From: Streptomyces sp. CMB-StM0423
Lineage (GTDB): Bacteria > Actinomycetota > Actinomycetes > Streptomycetales > Streptomycetaceae
NCBI RefSeq assembly: GCF_002847285.1
Contig: NZ_CP025407.1
Span: 248,001-312,000, forward strand
Length of the DNA: 64,000 nt
Reading direction: 5' to 3'
The first letter of the stretch is position 1. Each line of letters begins with the position of its first letter. Under the pieces are notes generated by a model. It was not told the DNA's origin. It worked only from the letters and a program-made list of their open reading frames with translations, and did no database searches. Of the stretch, positions 15,334 through 23,167 are shown piece by piece. Both the position numbers and the translations under genes were made by a program.

Positions 15334-16671
15334 ATGCACGTGAGATCGCGAGTTTCCTGGACGGTACTTCCCGCGGCGCTGACCCTCGTACTGGGCGCCT
15401 CCACCGTCGGCGCCACGGCGCCGTCGGGCGCCCAGGCCGAGGGGAACGACGACAAGGGTGCCGCGTACGACCTCGTCATCAGGCGGGGCCACGTCATCGA
15501 CCCGAAGAACGACATCGACGGCGTGCGTGACGTCGCCGTCAAGGACGGCAAGATCGCCAAGGTGGCGCAGAGCATCGACGCCTCCGGTGCGAAGAAGACG
15601 GTCGACGCCAAGGGCAACTACGTCACCCCCGGCCTGATCGACATGCACGCGCACATGTTCCCGGGGCCGAAGCAGGACTACGCCAACGGCTGGAACGGCG
15701 TGGCCCCCGACGGCTTCACGCTCCGGGCGGGCGTCACCACGGCCGTGGACACCGGCTCGGCGGGCGCGAGCAACTTCGACCAGTTCAAGACCGAGGTCAT
15801 CGACAAGTCCAAGACCCGGGTGCTGTCCTTCCTGAACATCGTGGGCAAGGGCATGGCGGGCCACCCGTACGAGCAGGACCTCGCGGACATGAAGCCCGGG
15901 CCCGCGGCCGAGGTGGCCAAGGCCAACCCGGGGACCATCGTCGGCATCAAGACGGCGCACTACAACGGCCCCGAGTGGGACCCGGTGGAGAACTCCATCG
16001 CGGCGGGCGAGGAAGCCGGCGTCCCGGTCATGGTCGACTTCGGCGCGAACACGCCGGAGCGCCCGCTGTCGCAACTGCTCAACGAGAAGCTGCGGCCCGG
16101 CGACGTCTACTCGCACATGTTCTCCGGGCTCCGCGGCGAGCTGGGCAAGGACGGCAAGCTCAACCCGGCCATGAAGCAGGGCCGCGACCGCGGCATCGTC
16201 TTCGAGGTCGGCCACGGCGGCGGCAGCTTCTCCTGGGACGTGGCGGTACCCGGGATGAAGGAGGGCTTCACGCCCGACGTCATCTCCACCGACCTGCACA
16301 TCTCCAGCATGAACAGCGGCATGAAGGACATGTCGAACGTCATGTCGAAGTTCCTGACGCTCGGCATGCCGCTGGAGGACGTCATCGAGGCGTCCACCTG
16401 GACCCCGGCCCAGACCATCCAGCGGCCCGACCTCGGCAACCTGTCGGTCGGGGCGCCCGCGGACATCTCCGTCTTCGCGCTGGAGAAGGGCAATTTCGGC
16501 TACGTCGACAGCTTCGGCTGGCGGATCGACGGCAAGCAGAAGCTGGTCGCCGAGACCACCTTCCGCGCCGGCCAGGCCGTCTGGGACCTCAACGGCAAGG
16601 CCGCGAACGAGTGGTACCCGGGGGCGAACCCCCCGAAGGCCAGCGCGGCCGAGGACCACGAGCACCAGTAA
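15334..16671 (+). CDS. Secreted amidohydrolase/deacetylase family metallohydrolase
   Basis: 445 aa from ATG 15334; an ATG 18 bp upstream (15316) is in frame but lacks any ribosome-binding site and would weaken the signal peptide. Residues 1-36 are a Sec signal (VLPAALTLVLGASTVGA). The mature part is a TIM-barrel amidohydrolase: DLVIRRGHVIDP, VTPGLIDMHAHMFPG with His105 and His107, TIVGIKTAHYNG (candidate bridging Lys), YSHMFSG, EVGHGGGSFSW, and ISTDLHISSMNSG with the catalytic Asp; LSVGAPADISVFALEKGNFG closes the fold. It resembles the EF_0837/Atu3266-type deacetylase group, whose genes often neighbour SelA-like PLP enzymes. It probably removes an acyl group from the substrate of the Tat-exported PLP enzyme. 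Confidence 0.87.
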   Translation: MHVRSRVSWTVLPAALTLVLGASTVGATAPSGAQAEGNDDKGAAYDLVIRRGHVIDPKNDIDGVRDVAVKDGKIAKVAQSIDASGAKKTVDAKGNYVTPGLIDMHAHMFPGPKQDYANGWNGVAPDGFTLRAGVTTAVDTGSAGASNFDQFKTEVIDKSKTRVLSFLNIVGKGMAGHPYEQDLADMKPGPAAEVAKANPGTIVGIKTAHYNGPEWDPVENSIAAGEEAGVPVMVDFGANTPERPLSQLLNEKLRPGDVYSHMFSGLRGELGKDGKLNPAMKQGRDRGIVFEVGHGGGSFSWDVAVPGMKEGFTPDVISTDLHISSMNSGMKDMSNVMSKFLTLGMPLEDVIEASTWTPAQTIQRPDLGNLSVGAPADISVFALEKGNFGYVDSFGWRIDGKQKLVAETTFRAGQAVWDLNGKAANEWYPGANPPKASAAEDHEHQ

Positions 16672-16691
16672 GGAACCACCCCTCCCCGCCC

Positions 16692-16733
16692 CGGAGCGCG
16701 TCCCGGCCGGCCCAAGCCGGGACGCCCTCCGGG
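16692..16733 (+). terminator. Hairpin terminator after the exported trio
   Basis: CGTCCCGGC (16699-16707) pairs perfectly with GCCGGGACG (16716-16724) around an 8-nt loop, and the flanking GGAG/CTCC lengthens the stem. It begins about 20 bp after the amidohydrolase stop. No T-run follows, as is common in this type of genome. Confidence 0.6.
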
Positions 16734-16896
16734 GCTCCGCGCTGCCAGGCCCCGGCTGGCAAATCCCGCCTGTGCCGCCAAGAAGGCCGACGGCGCTATG
16801 TGCCGGACAGGGCCCGGGCCCGTGCCCGCCGCGGGTTCAACGCCCGTTCGCCGGGCGGGTCTTGACCTTGATCCAGGCCGCGCCAACACTGCACGG

Positions 16897-17777
16897 ATGT
16901 CTTCCGCCTCTCCCCTGCACCCCCGTCACGGGCGCCCGGGCAGACCCGTGCGGCCCACCCGCCCCGGCAGACGGCATGTGCTCCGGCTCACCGGCGCCCT
17001 CGCCGGGATGGCCGCGGCCGCGCAGTTCACGCCGGCGCCCGCGACCGCCGCGCCCCGGTACCACGACAACCCCTTCAGCCTCGGCGTCGCCTCCGGCGAA
17101 CCGCTGCCGCACGGCGTCGTGCTGTGGACCCGGCCGGCGCCGGTGCCGCTGGCCGAGGACGGCCTCGGCGGGATGCCGCCGCGCGACGTGGCGGTGCGCT
17201 GGGAGGTCGCGGAGGACCCCGGGATGCGCCGCGTGGTACGCCGCGGTACGGCCGCCGCCAAGCGGGACTTCGCCCACTCCGTCCACGTCGAGGTGACGGG
17301 GCTGCGGCCCGGCCGCGCGTACTGGTACCGGTTCCGTGCGGGCGGCGAGCTGAGCCGGGTGGGCCGGACGAAGACCGCACCGGAAGCCGGCTCGCTGACG
17401 CCGATGACGCTGGCGTTCGCCACCTGCCAGAGCTGGTCGGACGGCTTCTACACCGCCTACCGCCACCTCGCGGCCCAGGACGTCGACCTGGTCGCGCACC
17501 TCGGGGACTACATCTGCGAGTACCCGGTGAGCCGCACCAGCGGCTCCCGCGGCAGCCGCGGGTCGACGGCGACCTCAACGGCACGATCCTGCAGTACAAG
17601 GTGTACGTCTCCGCCGACGGCCGGGAGTTCACCGAGGTCGCGGCCGGCACCTGGGACCGGGACGCGCGGCTGAAGACGGCCTCCTTCGCGGCGGCCGACG
17701 CCCGGTACGTACGCCTGGAAGCGCACACGGCCAGCGGCGGAAGCCACGCCTCCGCCGCCGAGGTCACCGCCTGGTGA
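16897..17777 (+). pseudogene. Broken phoD-like alkaline phosphatase joined to a discoidin-domain tail
   Basis: The frame from ATG 16897 encodes a Tat leader ([14 protein letters not shown]), then a PhoD N-terminal domain ([34 protein letters not shown]) and the start of the metallophosphoesterase core ([24 protein letters not shown]). PhoD enzymes are around 500-550 aa, but the core stops at about residue 220. At about 17545-17565 similarity ends, and from there the third frame encodes the end of an F5/8 type C domain ([27 protein letters not shown]) to the TGA at 17775-17777; the phoD frame runs on as nonsense to 17673. A palindrome CCCGCGG-CAG-CCGCGGG (17546-17562) marks the join. A deletion linking two genes out of frame explains this best. 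The catalytic metal site is lost. Confidence 0.75.
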
Positions 17778-17784
17778 ACGGGGG

Positions 17785-19326
17785 TCAGGCGGTGCCGCGG
17801 AAGGCGCGCAGCACCGCCTGGCCCTTGGCGTTGTCCGCGACCACGTAGACCGTGCTGCCGTCCCAGGCGTACGTGGCCGTGGCCGGCGAGCCCATCGACT
17901 GGCCCTTGACCGCCAGCGCGCCGATGACCTTCGGCTTGCCGCTGCGCACGTCGTACTCCGTGAGCTCCAGGTGGAAGCCCTCCTCGGGCTGCGCGCTGGC
18001 GATGAGCCGGCCGTCGGTGGCGTCGTAGCCGATCATCTGGAGCCAGCCGCTCTTCGGCGTCTTCCACAGCAGTTCGCCGGACTTCAGGTCCACGGCGGCG
18101 AAGTGGACGTTGTCCCCGTACTCGGCGACGAGCACCCCGTCCTCGGTGACGAAGGTGGTGTGCTCCTCGAACTGCAGCTCGGCGAGGTCGCCGGTGAGCG
18201 GCACCAGCTTGCCCTGCCCGCCGTCGTCGGTGAAGGACTGCACGAACCTGTTCTCGTCGTCGTCCTGGAGCAGCACGGTCAGCGGGTTCTCGCCCAGGAC
18301 GCGCTGGACGTCTAGGTCCACGCCGGGGAACCGCCACGGATCGTCCCCGCCGCGGGTGTCGAGGACGGTGAGCTGGTGGCGCGGGGAGACGTCGGTGCAC
18401 TCGCTGCTGCCGACGGCGTGCTCGTCGCCGAGGACGAGGGAGGAGTCGCAGTCCCGGCCGCGGGAGGTGAAGTCCAGTCCGGGGCCGCCGCCCTTGGCGT
18501 TCCAGTTGTTGACGTAGGTGCCGATGTTGGTGCTGATGGTGGAGTCGTTGACGGCGAGCACGGGGTTGGTGGTGCCGTACTCCTCGGCGAGGTTCTCCGA
18601 CCACAGCAGGGTGCCGGTGTCGACCTCGACGGCCGCGAGGTACGCGCAGTCGTCGCCGCCGGCGTCGAAGGCGACGGCGCCGATGCCGCCGGGGCTGATG
18701 CGGCGGGACATGGCGCACAGCTCGCCGGCGCGCTTGGGCGGCTTCACCCGCCACTTCTCCTTGCCGGAGCGTACGTCGTACGCGCGCATGCCGCCGTCCT
18801 CGTCGCCGTAGACGACGTGGTCGCCGGCCGGCCACATGCCGGGCAGGCTGCTGGAGTCGCCGCCGGCGAGGTGGCTGCCCTCCAGCGGTGTGGACCACAG
18901 CTCTTCCAGCGCGTTCGCGGGCAGTTCGTCCTGCGCGCTGCTTCCGCCGCCACCGCCGTCGTCGTCGGAGAGGAGGACGACCGCGGCGCCGCCGCCGAGC
19001 ACCGCGAGGACGACGAGCAGCGACAGCACGATGCCGACGGCCTTCTTGCCGCCGCCGGAGCCGGGCGGGGGCGGCGCGGGGTACGCGTACGGGGGCGCGG
19101 CGGCCGGCCCGGGGTACGCCGGCATGCCGGGCGCGGCCATCGGCTGGGCCTGCTGCGGCGGTCCGTACGGTCCGCCGGCCGGCTGCTGCGGCGGGACGGG
19201 CGGCGGTCCCGCGGACGGGGGTCCCGGCGGCGGCGCAGGCGTGCCGGGCGGCACGCCGGGGCCGTTCGGCGGCGGTGGTGGTCCGAAGCCGCCCGCTTGC
19301 CCGTTCTGCCCGTACTCGTCAGCCAC
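17785..19326 (-). CDS. Membrane-anchored PQQ-like beta-propeller protein
   Basis: 513 aa from GTG 19324-19326, chosen because GGGGGA stands 7 nt before it; a longer upstream frame is low-complexity. Residues 1-90 are Pro/Gly/Ala-rich and cytosolic, residues about 92-118 form one membrane helix (AVGIVLSLLVVLAVLGGGAAVVLL), and the rest is outside. The extracellular part has propeller blades with the pattern YDVRSGKEKWRVKPP, AVEVDTGTLLWSENL, AAVDLKSGELLWKTP and EYDVRSGKPKV. Such Streptomyces proteins are common; function is unknown, probably a scaffold or sensor at the cell surface. Its 3' end is 8 bp from the broken phoD remnant, which is convergent. Confidence 0.85.
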   Translation of the reverse strand: MADEYGQNGQAGGFGPPPPPNGPGVPPGTPAPPPGPPSAGPPPVPPQQPAGGPYGPPQQAQPMAAPGMPAYPGPAAAPPYAYPAPPPPGSGGGKKAVGIVLSLLVVLAVLGGGAAVVLLSDDDGGGGGSSAQDELPANALEELWSTPLEGSHLAGGDSSSLPGMWPAGDHVVYGDEDGGMRAYDVRSGKEKWRVKPPKRAGELCAMSRRISPGGIGAVAFDAGGDDCAYLAAVEVDTGTLLWSENLAEEYGTTNPVLAVNDSTISTNIGTYVNNWNAKGGGPGLDFTSRGRDCDSSLVLGDEHAVGSSECTDVSPRHQLTVLDTRGGDDPWRFPGVDLDVQRVLGENPLTVLLQDDDENRFVQSFTDDGGQGKLVPLTGDLAELQFEEHTTFVTEDGVLVAEYGDNVHFAAVDLKSGELLWKTPKSGWLQMIGYDATDGRLIASAQPEEGFHLELTEYDVRSGKPKVIGALAVKGQSMGSPATATYAWDGSTVYVVADNAKGQAVLRAFRGTA

Positions 19327-19498
19327 GCTGCATCCCCCCGGCCGTGCTCCGCCGGCGTACTCCGCCGATCGGCGCCCCATCGTAGGGGCCCGCCCGGCGG
19401 CGTACGCGCCGGGACCCCGGAAGCCAGGCCCGGCGTCAACGGCCGGGGCAGACACGGGAGTTCACACCGGCCCGGGGCCGGGCCGCGGGACGCGGCAC

Positions 19499-19532
19499 GG
19501 CCGGAGGGCACACCCCCAGGGTCCCTCCGGCC
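19499..19532 (-). terminator. Hairpin terminator downstream of the streptogrisin-like gene
   Basis: GGCCGGAGGG (19499-19508) and CCCTCCGGCC (19523-19532) form a perfect 10-bp stem with a 14-nt loop. It lies in the 282-bp spacer between the protease stop (19609) and the propeller gene start (19326), both on the minus strand. I see no gene in the remainder of that spacer. Confidence 0.6.
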
Positions 19533-19608
19533 GCCTGCCGCCGCGGCGTCTTCATCCCCTTCTCTGCCGGTCCGCGCGGTGCCGCGGTGGTTCCGTCCTG
19601 CCCTGAAG

Positions 19609-20955
19609 TCAGACGGCCTGCCACAGCGCCGGCACGTTCGGCGGCTCCCATCCCGGCATGGCCTGATGGCCCTGGAGGCACCGGTAGGCGGTGGTGCCGT
19701 ACGTGACGGTGTCACCGGCCTTGTAGACGGTGCCCGCCGCCCAGGTGCCGCCGGGCGGGTCGGTGGGCGGGTCGGTCGGCCCGCCGTCCTTGGTGGTCAG
19801 GGTCAGCCCGTAGACCTGCAGCGCGGCGTTGACGGGCTGGAAGTAGGTGGTGCCGCCGCCGCTGCAGTTGCCGGAGCCGCCGGAGGTCATGCCCTGGGCC
19901 TGGGTGCCGGAGATGAACGAGCCGCCGGAGTCGCCGGGTTCGGCGCAGACGTCGGTCCTGGTCACCGGGCTGACGGTGCCCTGCGGGTAGGTGACGCTGG
20001 AGTTGCGCTGCTGGATGGTGCCGCAGTGCCAGCCGGTGGTGGAGCCGGAGCGGCACACGGAGGCGCGTTCGACGGCCTCGGTGGAGCCCTGGACCTGCTT
20101 GGTGCCGGTGCCGTAGCCGTTGACCGTCGGGGTGGAGGTCCACTGGCTGCTGGCGCCGACCCAGGCGTAGTCGCGGCCGGGGAAGGTCGAACCCTGGAAG
20201 CTGCCCTGGGCCTGCTGGTTGACTCCCCTGGTGGTGGCGCCCGCGGTGCCGCAGTGGCCGGCGGTGACGAAGCCGCTCTGGCCGCCGCGGTTGACGGAGA
20301 AGCCGACGGAACAGCGGCTGCCGCTGCCGATGTAGTAGGCGTCGCCGCCGACGATGTCCGCGTAGGTACGGGGCTTCTCGTCGGACCGCTGGACCTTCAG
20401 CAGGCTCGCGTCGACCCCGGCGGCGGCGGCGAAGCGCTCGGCCGCGGCGGGCCTGGAGGTGTGCAGGACGACGCGGTTGGCGGTGGTGTCCACGTACCAG
20501 ACGGGCACGTGGGCGGGCGAGGAGCGCTCGGCGATCCGGTCCAGACCGGCCTTGGCCGCGGCCAGTTCGGCGAGGCTGTGGTCGACGATCTTCGCCCGGG
20601 CGCCCTCGTCGGCGATCCGCCGCGCTTCGGTGGCGTCGGTCGTCGCCACCACGACGTCGGCGGAGGTCTTGCCCGACACCCACGCTCCCCCGTAACTGCG
20701 GCCCAGCGACAGCCGCAGCGTGCCGGCGACGGCGCCGGCCGCGCTCTCGTTGGCCAGCCGTCTCTCGGCCTGATGCGCGGTGAGGCCGAGATCCCGCTGC
20801 ATCGCCTTGAGCAGGCCCGGGGAGTACTGCCCCGAGGCCGAGTCGGGCGTGCCAGGGGAGTCGGACCCGAAGGCCGCTCCCTGGAGCCCGGCGAGGACGA
20901 GCGCGCCGATGGCGACGGTGGCGCCGGCCGCGCCCATGACCCGTTTGTGGAGCAT
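19609..20955 (-). CDS. Streptogrisin C-like secreted serine protease (S1E) with C-terminal CBM5/12-type domain
   Basis: 448 aa; ATG preceded by AAGGAG at 6 nt. Domains: signal peptide to about residue 30; alpha-lytic-protease-type propeptide (about 40-200); mature chymotrypsin-fold protease starting near DIVGGDAYYIGSGSRCSVGF. The triad is His234 (TAGHCG), Asp262 (RDYAWVG) and Ser343 (EPGDSGGSF). Cys pairs C215/C235, C301/C311 and C337/C364 fit the family. A TDPPTDPP linker leads to a small binding domain at 402-448 (GGTWAAGTVYKAGDTVTYG...YRCLQGH...GWEPPNVPALWQ). Streptogrisin C of S. griseus has the same architecture. The propeptide folds the enzyme and is removed outside the cell. The same C-terminal domain recurs in the dioxygenase at 23168-24010. 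Confidence 0.92.
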   Translation of the reverse strand: MLHKRVMGAAGATVAIGALVLAGLQGAAFGSDSPGTPDSASGQYSPGLLKAMQRDLGLTAHQAERRLANESAAGAVAGTLRLSLGRSYGGAWVSGKTSADVVVATTDATEARRIADEGARAKIVDHSLAELAAAKAGLDRIAERSSPAHVPVWYVDTTANRVVLHTSRPAAAERFAAAAGVDASLLKVQRSDEKPRTYADIVGGDAYYIGSGSRCSVGFSVNRGGQSGFVTAGHCGTAGATTRGVNQQAQGSFQGSTFPGRDYAWVGASSQWTSTPTVNGYGTGTKQVQGSTEAVERASVCRSGSTTGWHCGTIQQRNSSVTYPQGTVSPVTRTDVCAEPGDSGGSFISGTQAQGMTSGGSGNCSGGGTTYFQPVNAALQVYGLTLTTKDGGPTDPPTDPPGGTWAAGTVYKAGDTVTYGTTAYRCLQGHQAMPGWEPPNVPALWQAV

Positions 20956-20967
20956 GGAAGTCTCCTT

Positions 20968-20990
20968 GGTTTCGTGATTACCGCGAAACC
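20968..20990 (-). promoter_or_regulatory. Inverted repeat in the leader of the streptogrisin-like gene
   Basis: GGTTTCG (20968-20974) and CGAAACC (20984-20990) are perfect 7-bp arms 9 bp apart. They sit immediately upstream of the ribosome-binding site of the protease gene, so this could be a repressor operator or a leader hairpin. It stands out because it is less GC-rich than its surroundings. Confidence 0.45.
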
Positions 20991-21092
20991 GTAGCCATGG
21001 GCACGTCAGGTCGGCAGATACCAGTCCGCCCCCGCCATCGCGTTATGGAACCGCGGCGGCGGGGGCGTGGGAGCCGCAGGCCCTGTCCCCCG

Positions 21093-22067
21093 TCAGACGG
21101 CGACCGGGGCGGGCGCCGTGCCGAAGTCCGGGTGCGCCTGCAGCCATTCGCGGTAGCTGCGGCTGCGCCGCGCGGCCTCGGCGTGCGCGGCGCGGGCGTA
21201 GCCGGTGACCGCCGCGGCGGTGCCGGCGGCGGGCGTCTGGGGGTGCCAGCCGATGAGGTGCCGCCAGCTCAGCGGGTGCCCCACCAGCGGCCGGGTGGCC
21301 AGCCCCGGGGTCGGCGGGAACGTCGCCCGGCACAGCCCCACCGCCCGCCCCACCTGGGCCAGATGGACGCAGGAGGCGCTGTCGGTCTCGTACACGGAGG
21401 CGGGCGTGAACCCGGCGCGGATGCAGGCCGCGGCGAAGCAGTCGCCGAAGCAGCCGTCGCCGGGCACGTCGGTCCAGTTCTCCCCTGCCAGGTCGCGCAG
21501 CTCGATCTGGCGGCGCCCGGCGAGCGGGTGTTCCGCGGTGAGCATGACGAAGACGGGGTCGGTGCCGACGTTCTGCCACACGAGCCGGTCGGTGAGCGGC
21601 GGGCGGCTGTCGCCGCAGACGCCGATCAGGGCGAAGTCCAGCCGCCCTTCGGCGAGCATGCCGGCCAGCTCGCGTACCGACCAGCGGGTGTACGTCGTCA
21701 CGGGGGTCGCCGGGTGCGCGGTGGCGACCCGGTCGATGAGGCCGCCGAGCAGCGGGCCGTGGGTGCCGCCGAGCCGGAACCGCGGCATGCCGCCCCACGC
21801 GCGCGCGAACCGCACGGCGTCCTGCTGCAGTTCGAGCACGCCGGGCAGCAGCACCCGGGCGCGGTCGAGGACGAGTTCGCCGAGCGCCGTCGGGCGCACG
21901 CCGTGTCTGCCCCGGTCGAAGAGCGGGCCGCCGAGTGCGCGCTCGATGCGCTTCAACTGTGCGCTCAGCGCGGGCTGGGCGAGCCCGAGCGCGGTGGCGG
22001 CCCGGGTGAGGCTGCCCTCCTCGGCGATGGCCCGAATGGTCTTCAGGTGCCGCAACTCCAGGTCCAT
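21093..22067 (-). CDS. LysR family transcriptional regulator
   Basis: 324 aa from ATG 22067. The N-terminal winged helix is LELRHLKTIRAIAEEGSLTR, AATALGLAQPALSAQLKRIE, RALGGPLFDRGRHGVRPTAL; the C-terminal part is a LysR effector-binding domain (RFRLGGTHGPLLGGLIDRVA, RLDFALIGVCGD, ENWTDVPGDGCFGDCF). It is divergent from the AraC-type gene at 22143 with only 75 bp between them, so the two may share control sites. Located between the protease and dioxygenase genes, it could control either; nothing in the sequence decides this. Confidence 0.92.
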   Translation of the reverse strand: MDLELRHLKTIRAIAEEGSLTRAATALGLAQPALSAQLKRIERALGGPLFDRGRHGVRPTALGELVLDRARVLLPGVLELQQDAVRFARAWGGMPRFRLGGTHGPLLGGLIDRVATAHPATPVTTYTRWSVRELAGMLAEGRLDFALIGVCGDSRPPLTDRLVWQNVGTDPVFVMLTAEHPLAGRRQIELRDLAGENWTDVPGDGCFGDCFAAACIRAGFTPASVYETDSASCVHLAQVGRAVGLCRATFPPTPGLATRPLVGHPLSWRHLIGWHPQTPAAGTAAAVTGYARAAHAEAARRSRSYREWLQAHPDFGTAPAPVAV

Positions 22068-22142
22068 GCGGTCAGCTTGCGGTCCTGCGGCAGCCCCGGC
22101 AACCTTTTGGTCCGGACCAATGTCGAGGAGGGTGAACACGAG

Positions 22143-23075
22143 GTGTCCGCAGACCCCGTCCCCATGCACCGGCTGGAGGTCCCCGCCCCGGAGGTCCTCC
22201 CCTTCGCCCTCGGGTCGTTCGACTCGATCGGCCCGCTGTCCCGCGCCGGCTTCCCGCACCGGCACACCTTCCACGAGATCGTCTACGTCCGCGCCGGCCA
22301 AGGGCACCACGTGGTCGACCAGCGCAGATGGCCGATCGCCCCGCCCCACCTGGGCATCGTCACCCCGGGGCAGGTGCACCACTGGGAGGAGGCGGCCGGC
22401 CTCGACGGCTGGGTGATGATCTTCACCGAGGACTTCCTGCTGCCCACGCCCGAGGACCGGGACCGGCTGCGCGAGCTGTCCCGGGTCTCGTGGCTGAGCC
22501 CGGACCCGCGCTCGGCGGGGATCCTCGCGGCGCTCTTCGCCGAGATGGCGCGGGAGTACGCCGGCCGGGCGCCCGGCTTCATCAGCGTGCTCCAGTCGTA
22601 TCTGCACGTGCTGCTGATCCGTGCGGACCGGCTGTCCCGGACGGCCCGTACGGAACCGGAGGGCCGCGGCGACGCCGGGCCCGCGGCGGGCCGGGCGGCG
22701 GAGATCGCCCGGCGGTTCGACCGGCTGCTGACCGAACCGGGCGCCGCGGTGGCCGAGTTGTCCGTACGCGGCTGTGCGGCGAGCGTGGGTGTCTCCGTGG
22801 GATATCTCAACGAGGCGGTCAAGCGGGTCACCGGGTTCACCCCGGGCCATCTGATCAGGCAGGCGCAGGCCCGTGAGGCCAAGCGGCTGCTGGCCGCTAC
22901 CGATCTGACCGTACGTCAGGTGGCCCGGCTGGCCGGGTTCTCCGACCCCGCGTACTTCAGCCGGTTCTTCCGCCGGGAGACCGGCAGCAGCCCCGGCGAC
23001 TACCGCCGCGGCACCCGTGCGGATCACCACGATCGCCGGATTCTGTCCATCGACTGCCCCGGCGGGGCCGAATAG
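22143..23075 (+). CDS. AraC family transcriptional regulator with cupin sensor domain
   Basis: 310 aa from GTG 22143, preceded by GAGGAGGG about 10 nt upstream; an ATG 21 bp inside is an alternative. The N-terminal cupin-like domain (HRHTFHEIVYVRAGQGHHVV, PPHLGIVTPGQVHHWE) senses a small ligand. The C-terminal double helix-turn-helix contains ELSVRGCAASVGVSVGYLNE, KRVTGFTPGHLIRQAQAREA, DLTVRQVARLAGFSDPAYFS and RFFRRETGSSPGDYR. Many relatives with this layout regulate aromatic catabolism, and the next gene is an intradiol ring-cleavage dioxygenase 92 bp downstream on the same strand. A link is plausible but inferred. Confidence 0.92.
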   Translation: MSADPVPMHRLEVPAPEVLPFALGSFDSIGPLSRAGFPHRHTFHEIVYVRAGQGHHVVDQRRWPIAPPHLGIVTPGQVHHWEEAAGLDGWVMIFTEDFLLPTPEDRDRLRELSRVSWLSPDPRSAGILAALFAEMAREYAGRAPGFISVLQSYLHVLLIRADRLSRTARTEPEGRGDAGPAAGRAAEIARRFDRLLTEPGAAVAELSVRGCAASVGVSVGYLNEAVKRVTGFTPGHLIRQAQAREAKRLLAATDLTVRQVARLAGFSDPAYFSRFFRRETGSSPGDYRRGTRADHHDRRILSIDCPGGAE

Positions 23076-23081
23076 CGTCAC

Positions 23082-23106
23082 TGGCGCCCCGCCGGATGCG
23101 GCGCCA
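23082..23106 (+). terminator. Hairpin after the AraC-type gene
   Basis: TGGCGCC (23082-23088) and GGCGCCA (23100-23106) are perfect 7-bp arms with an 11-nt loop, starting 6 bp past the stop. It would separate the regulator from the dioxygenase gene. Confidence 0.45.
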
Positions 23107-23167
23107 CCGCGCCGGTCCGGACGCGGGGTTCACGACCCCACTCCCCCGACCGAGGAGCCGTGACGCC

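Noticed and set aside
13042..16665. 1207-codon minus-strand frame opposite the exported trio
   Set aside because: His/Arg/Val/Asp-rich repetitive translation typical of a shadow frame; the plus-strand genes have leaders, active sites and ribosome-binding sites.
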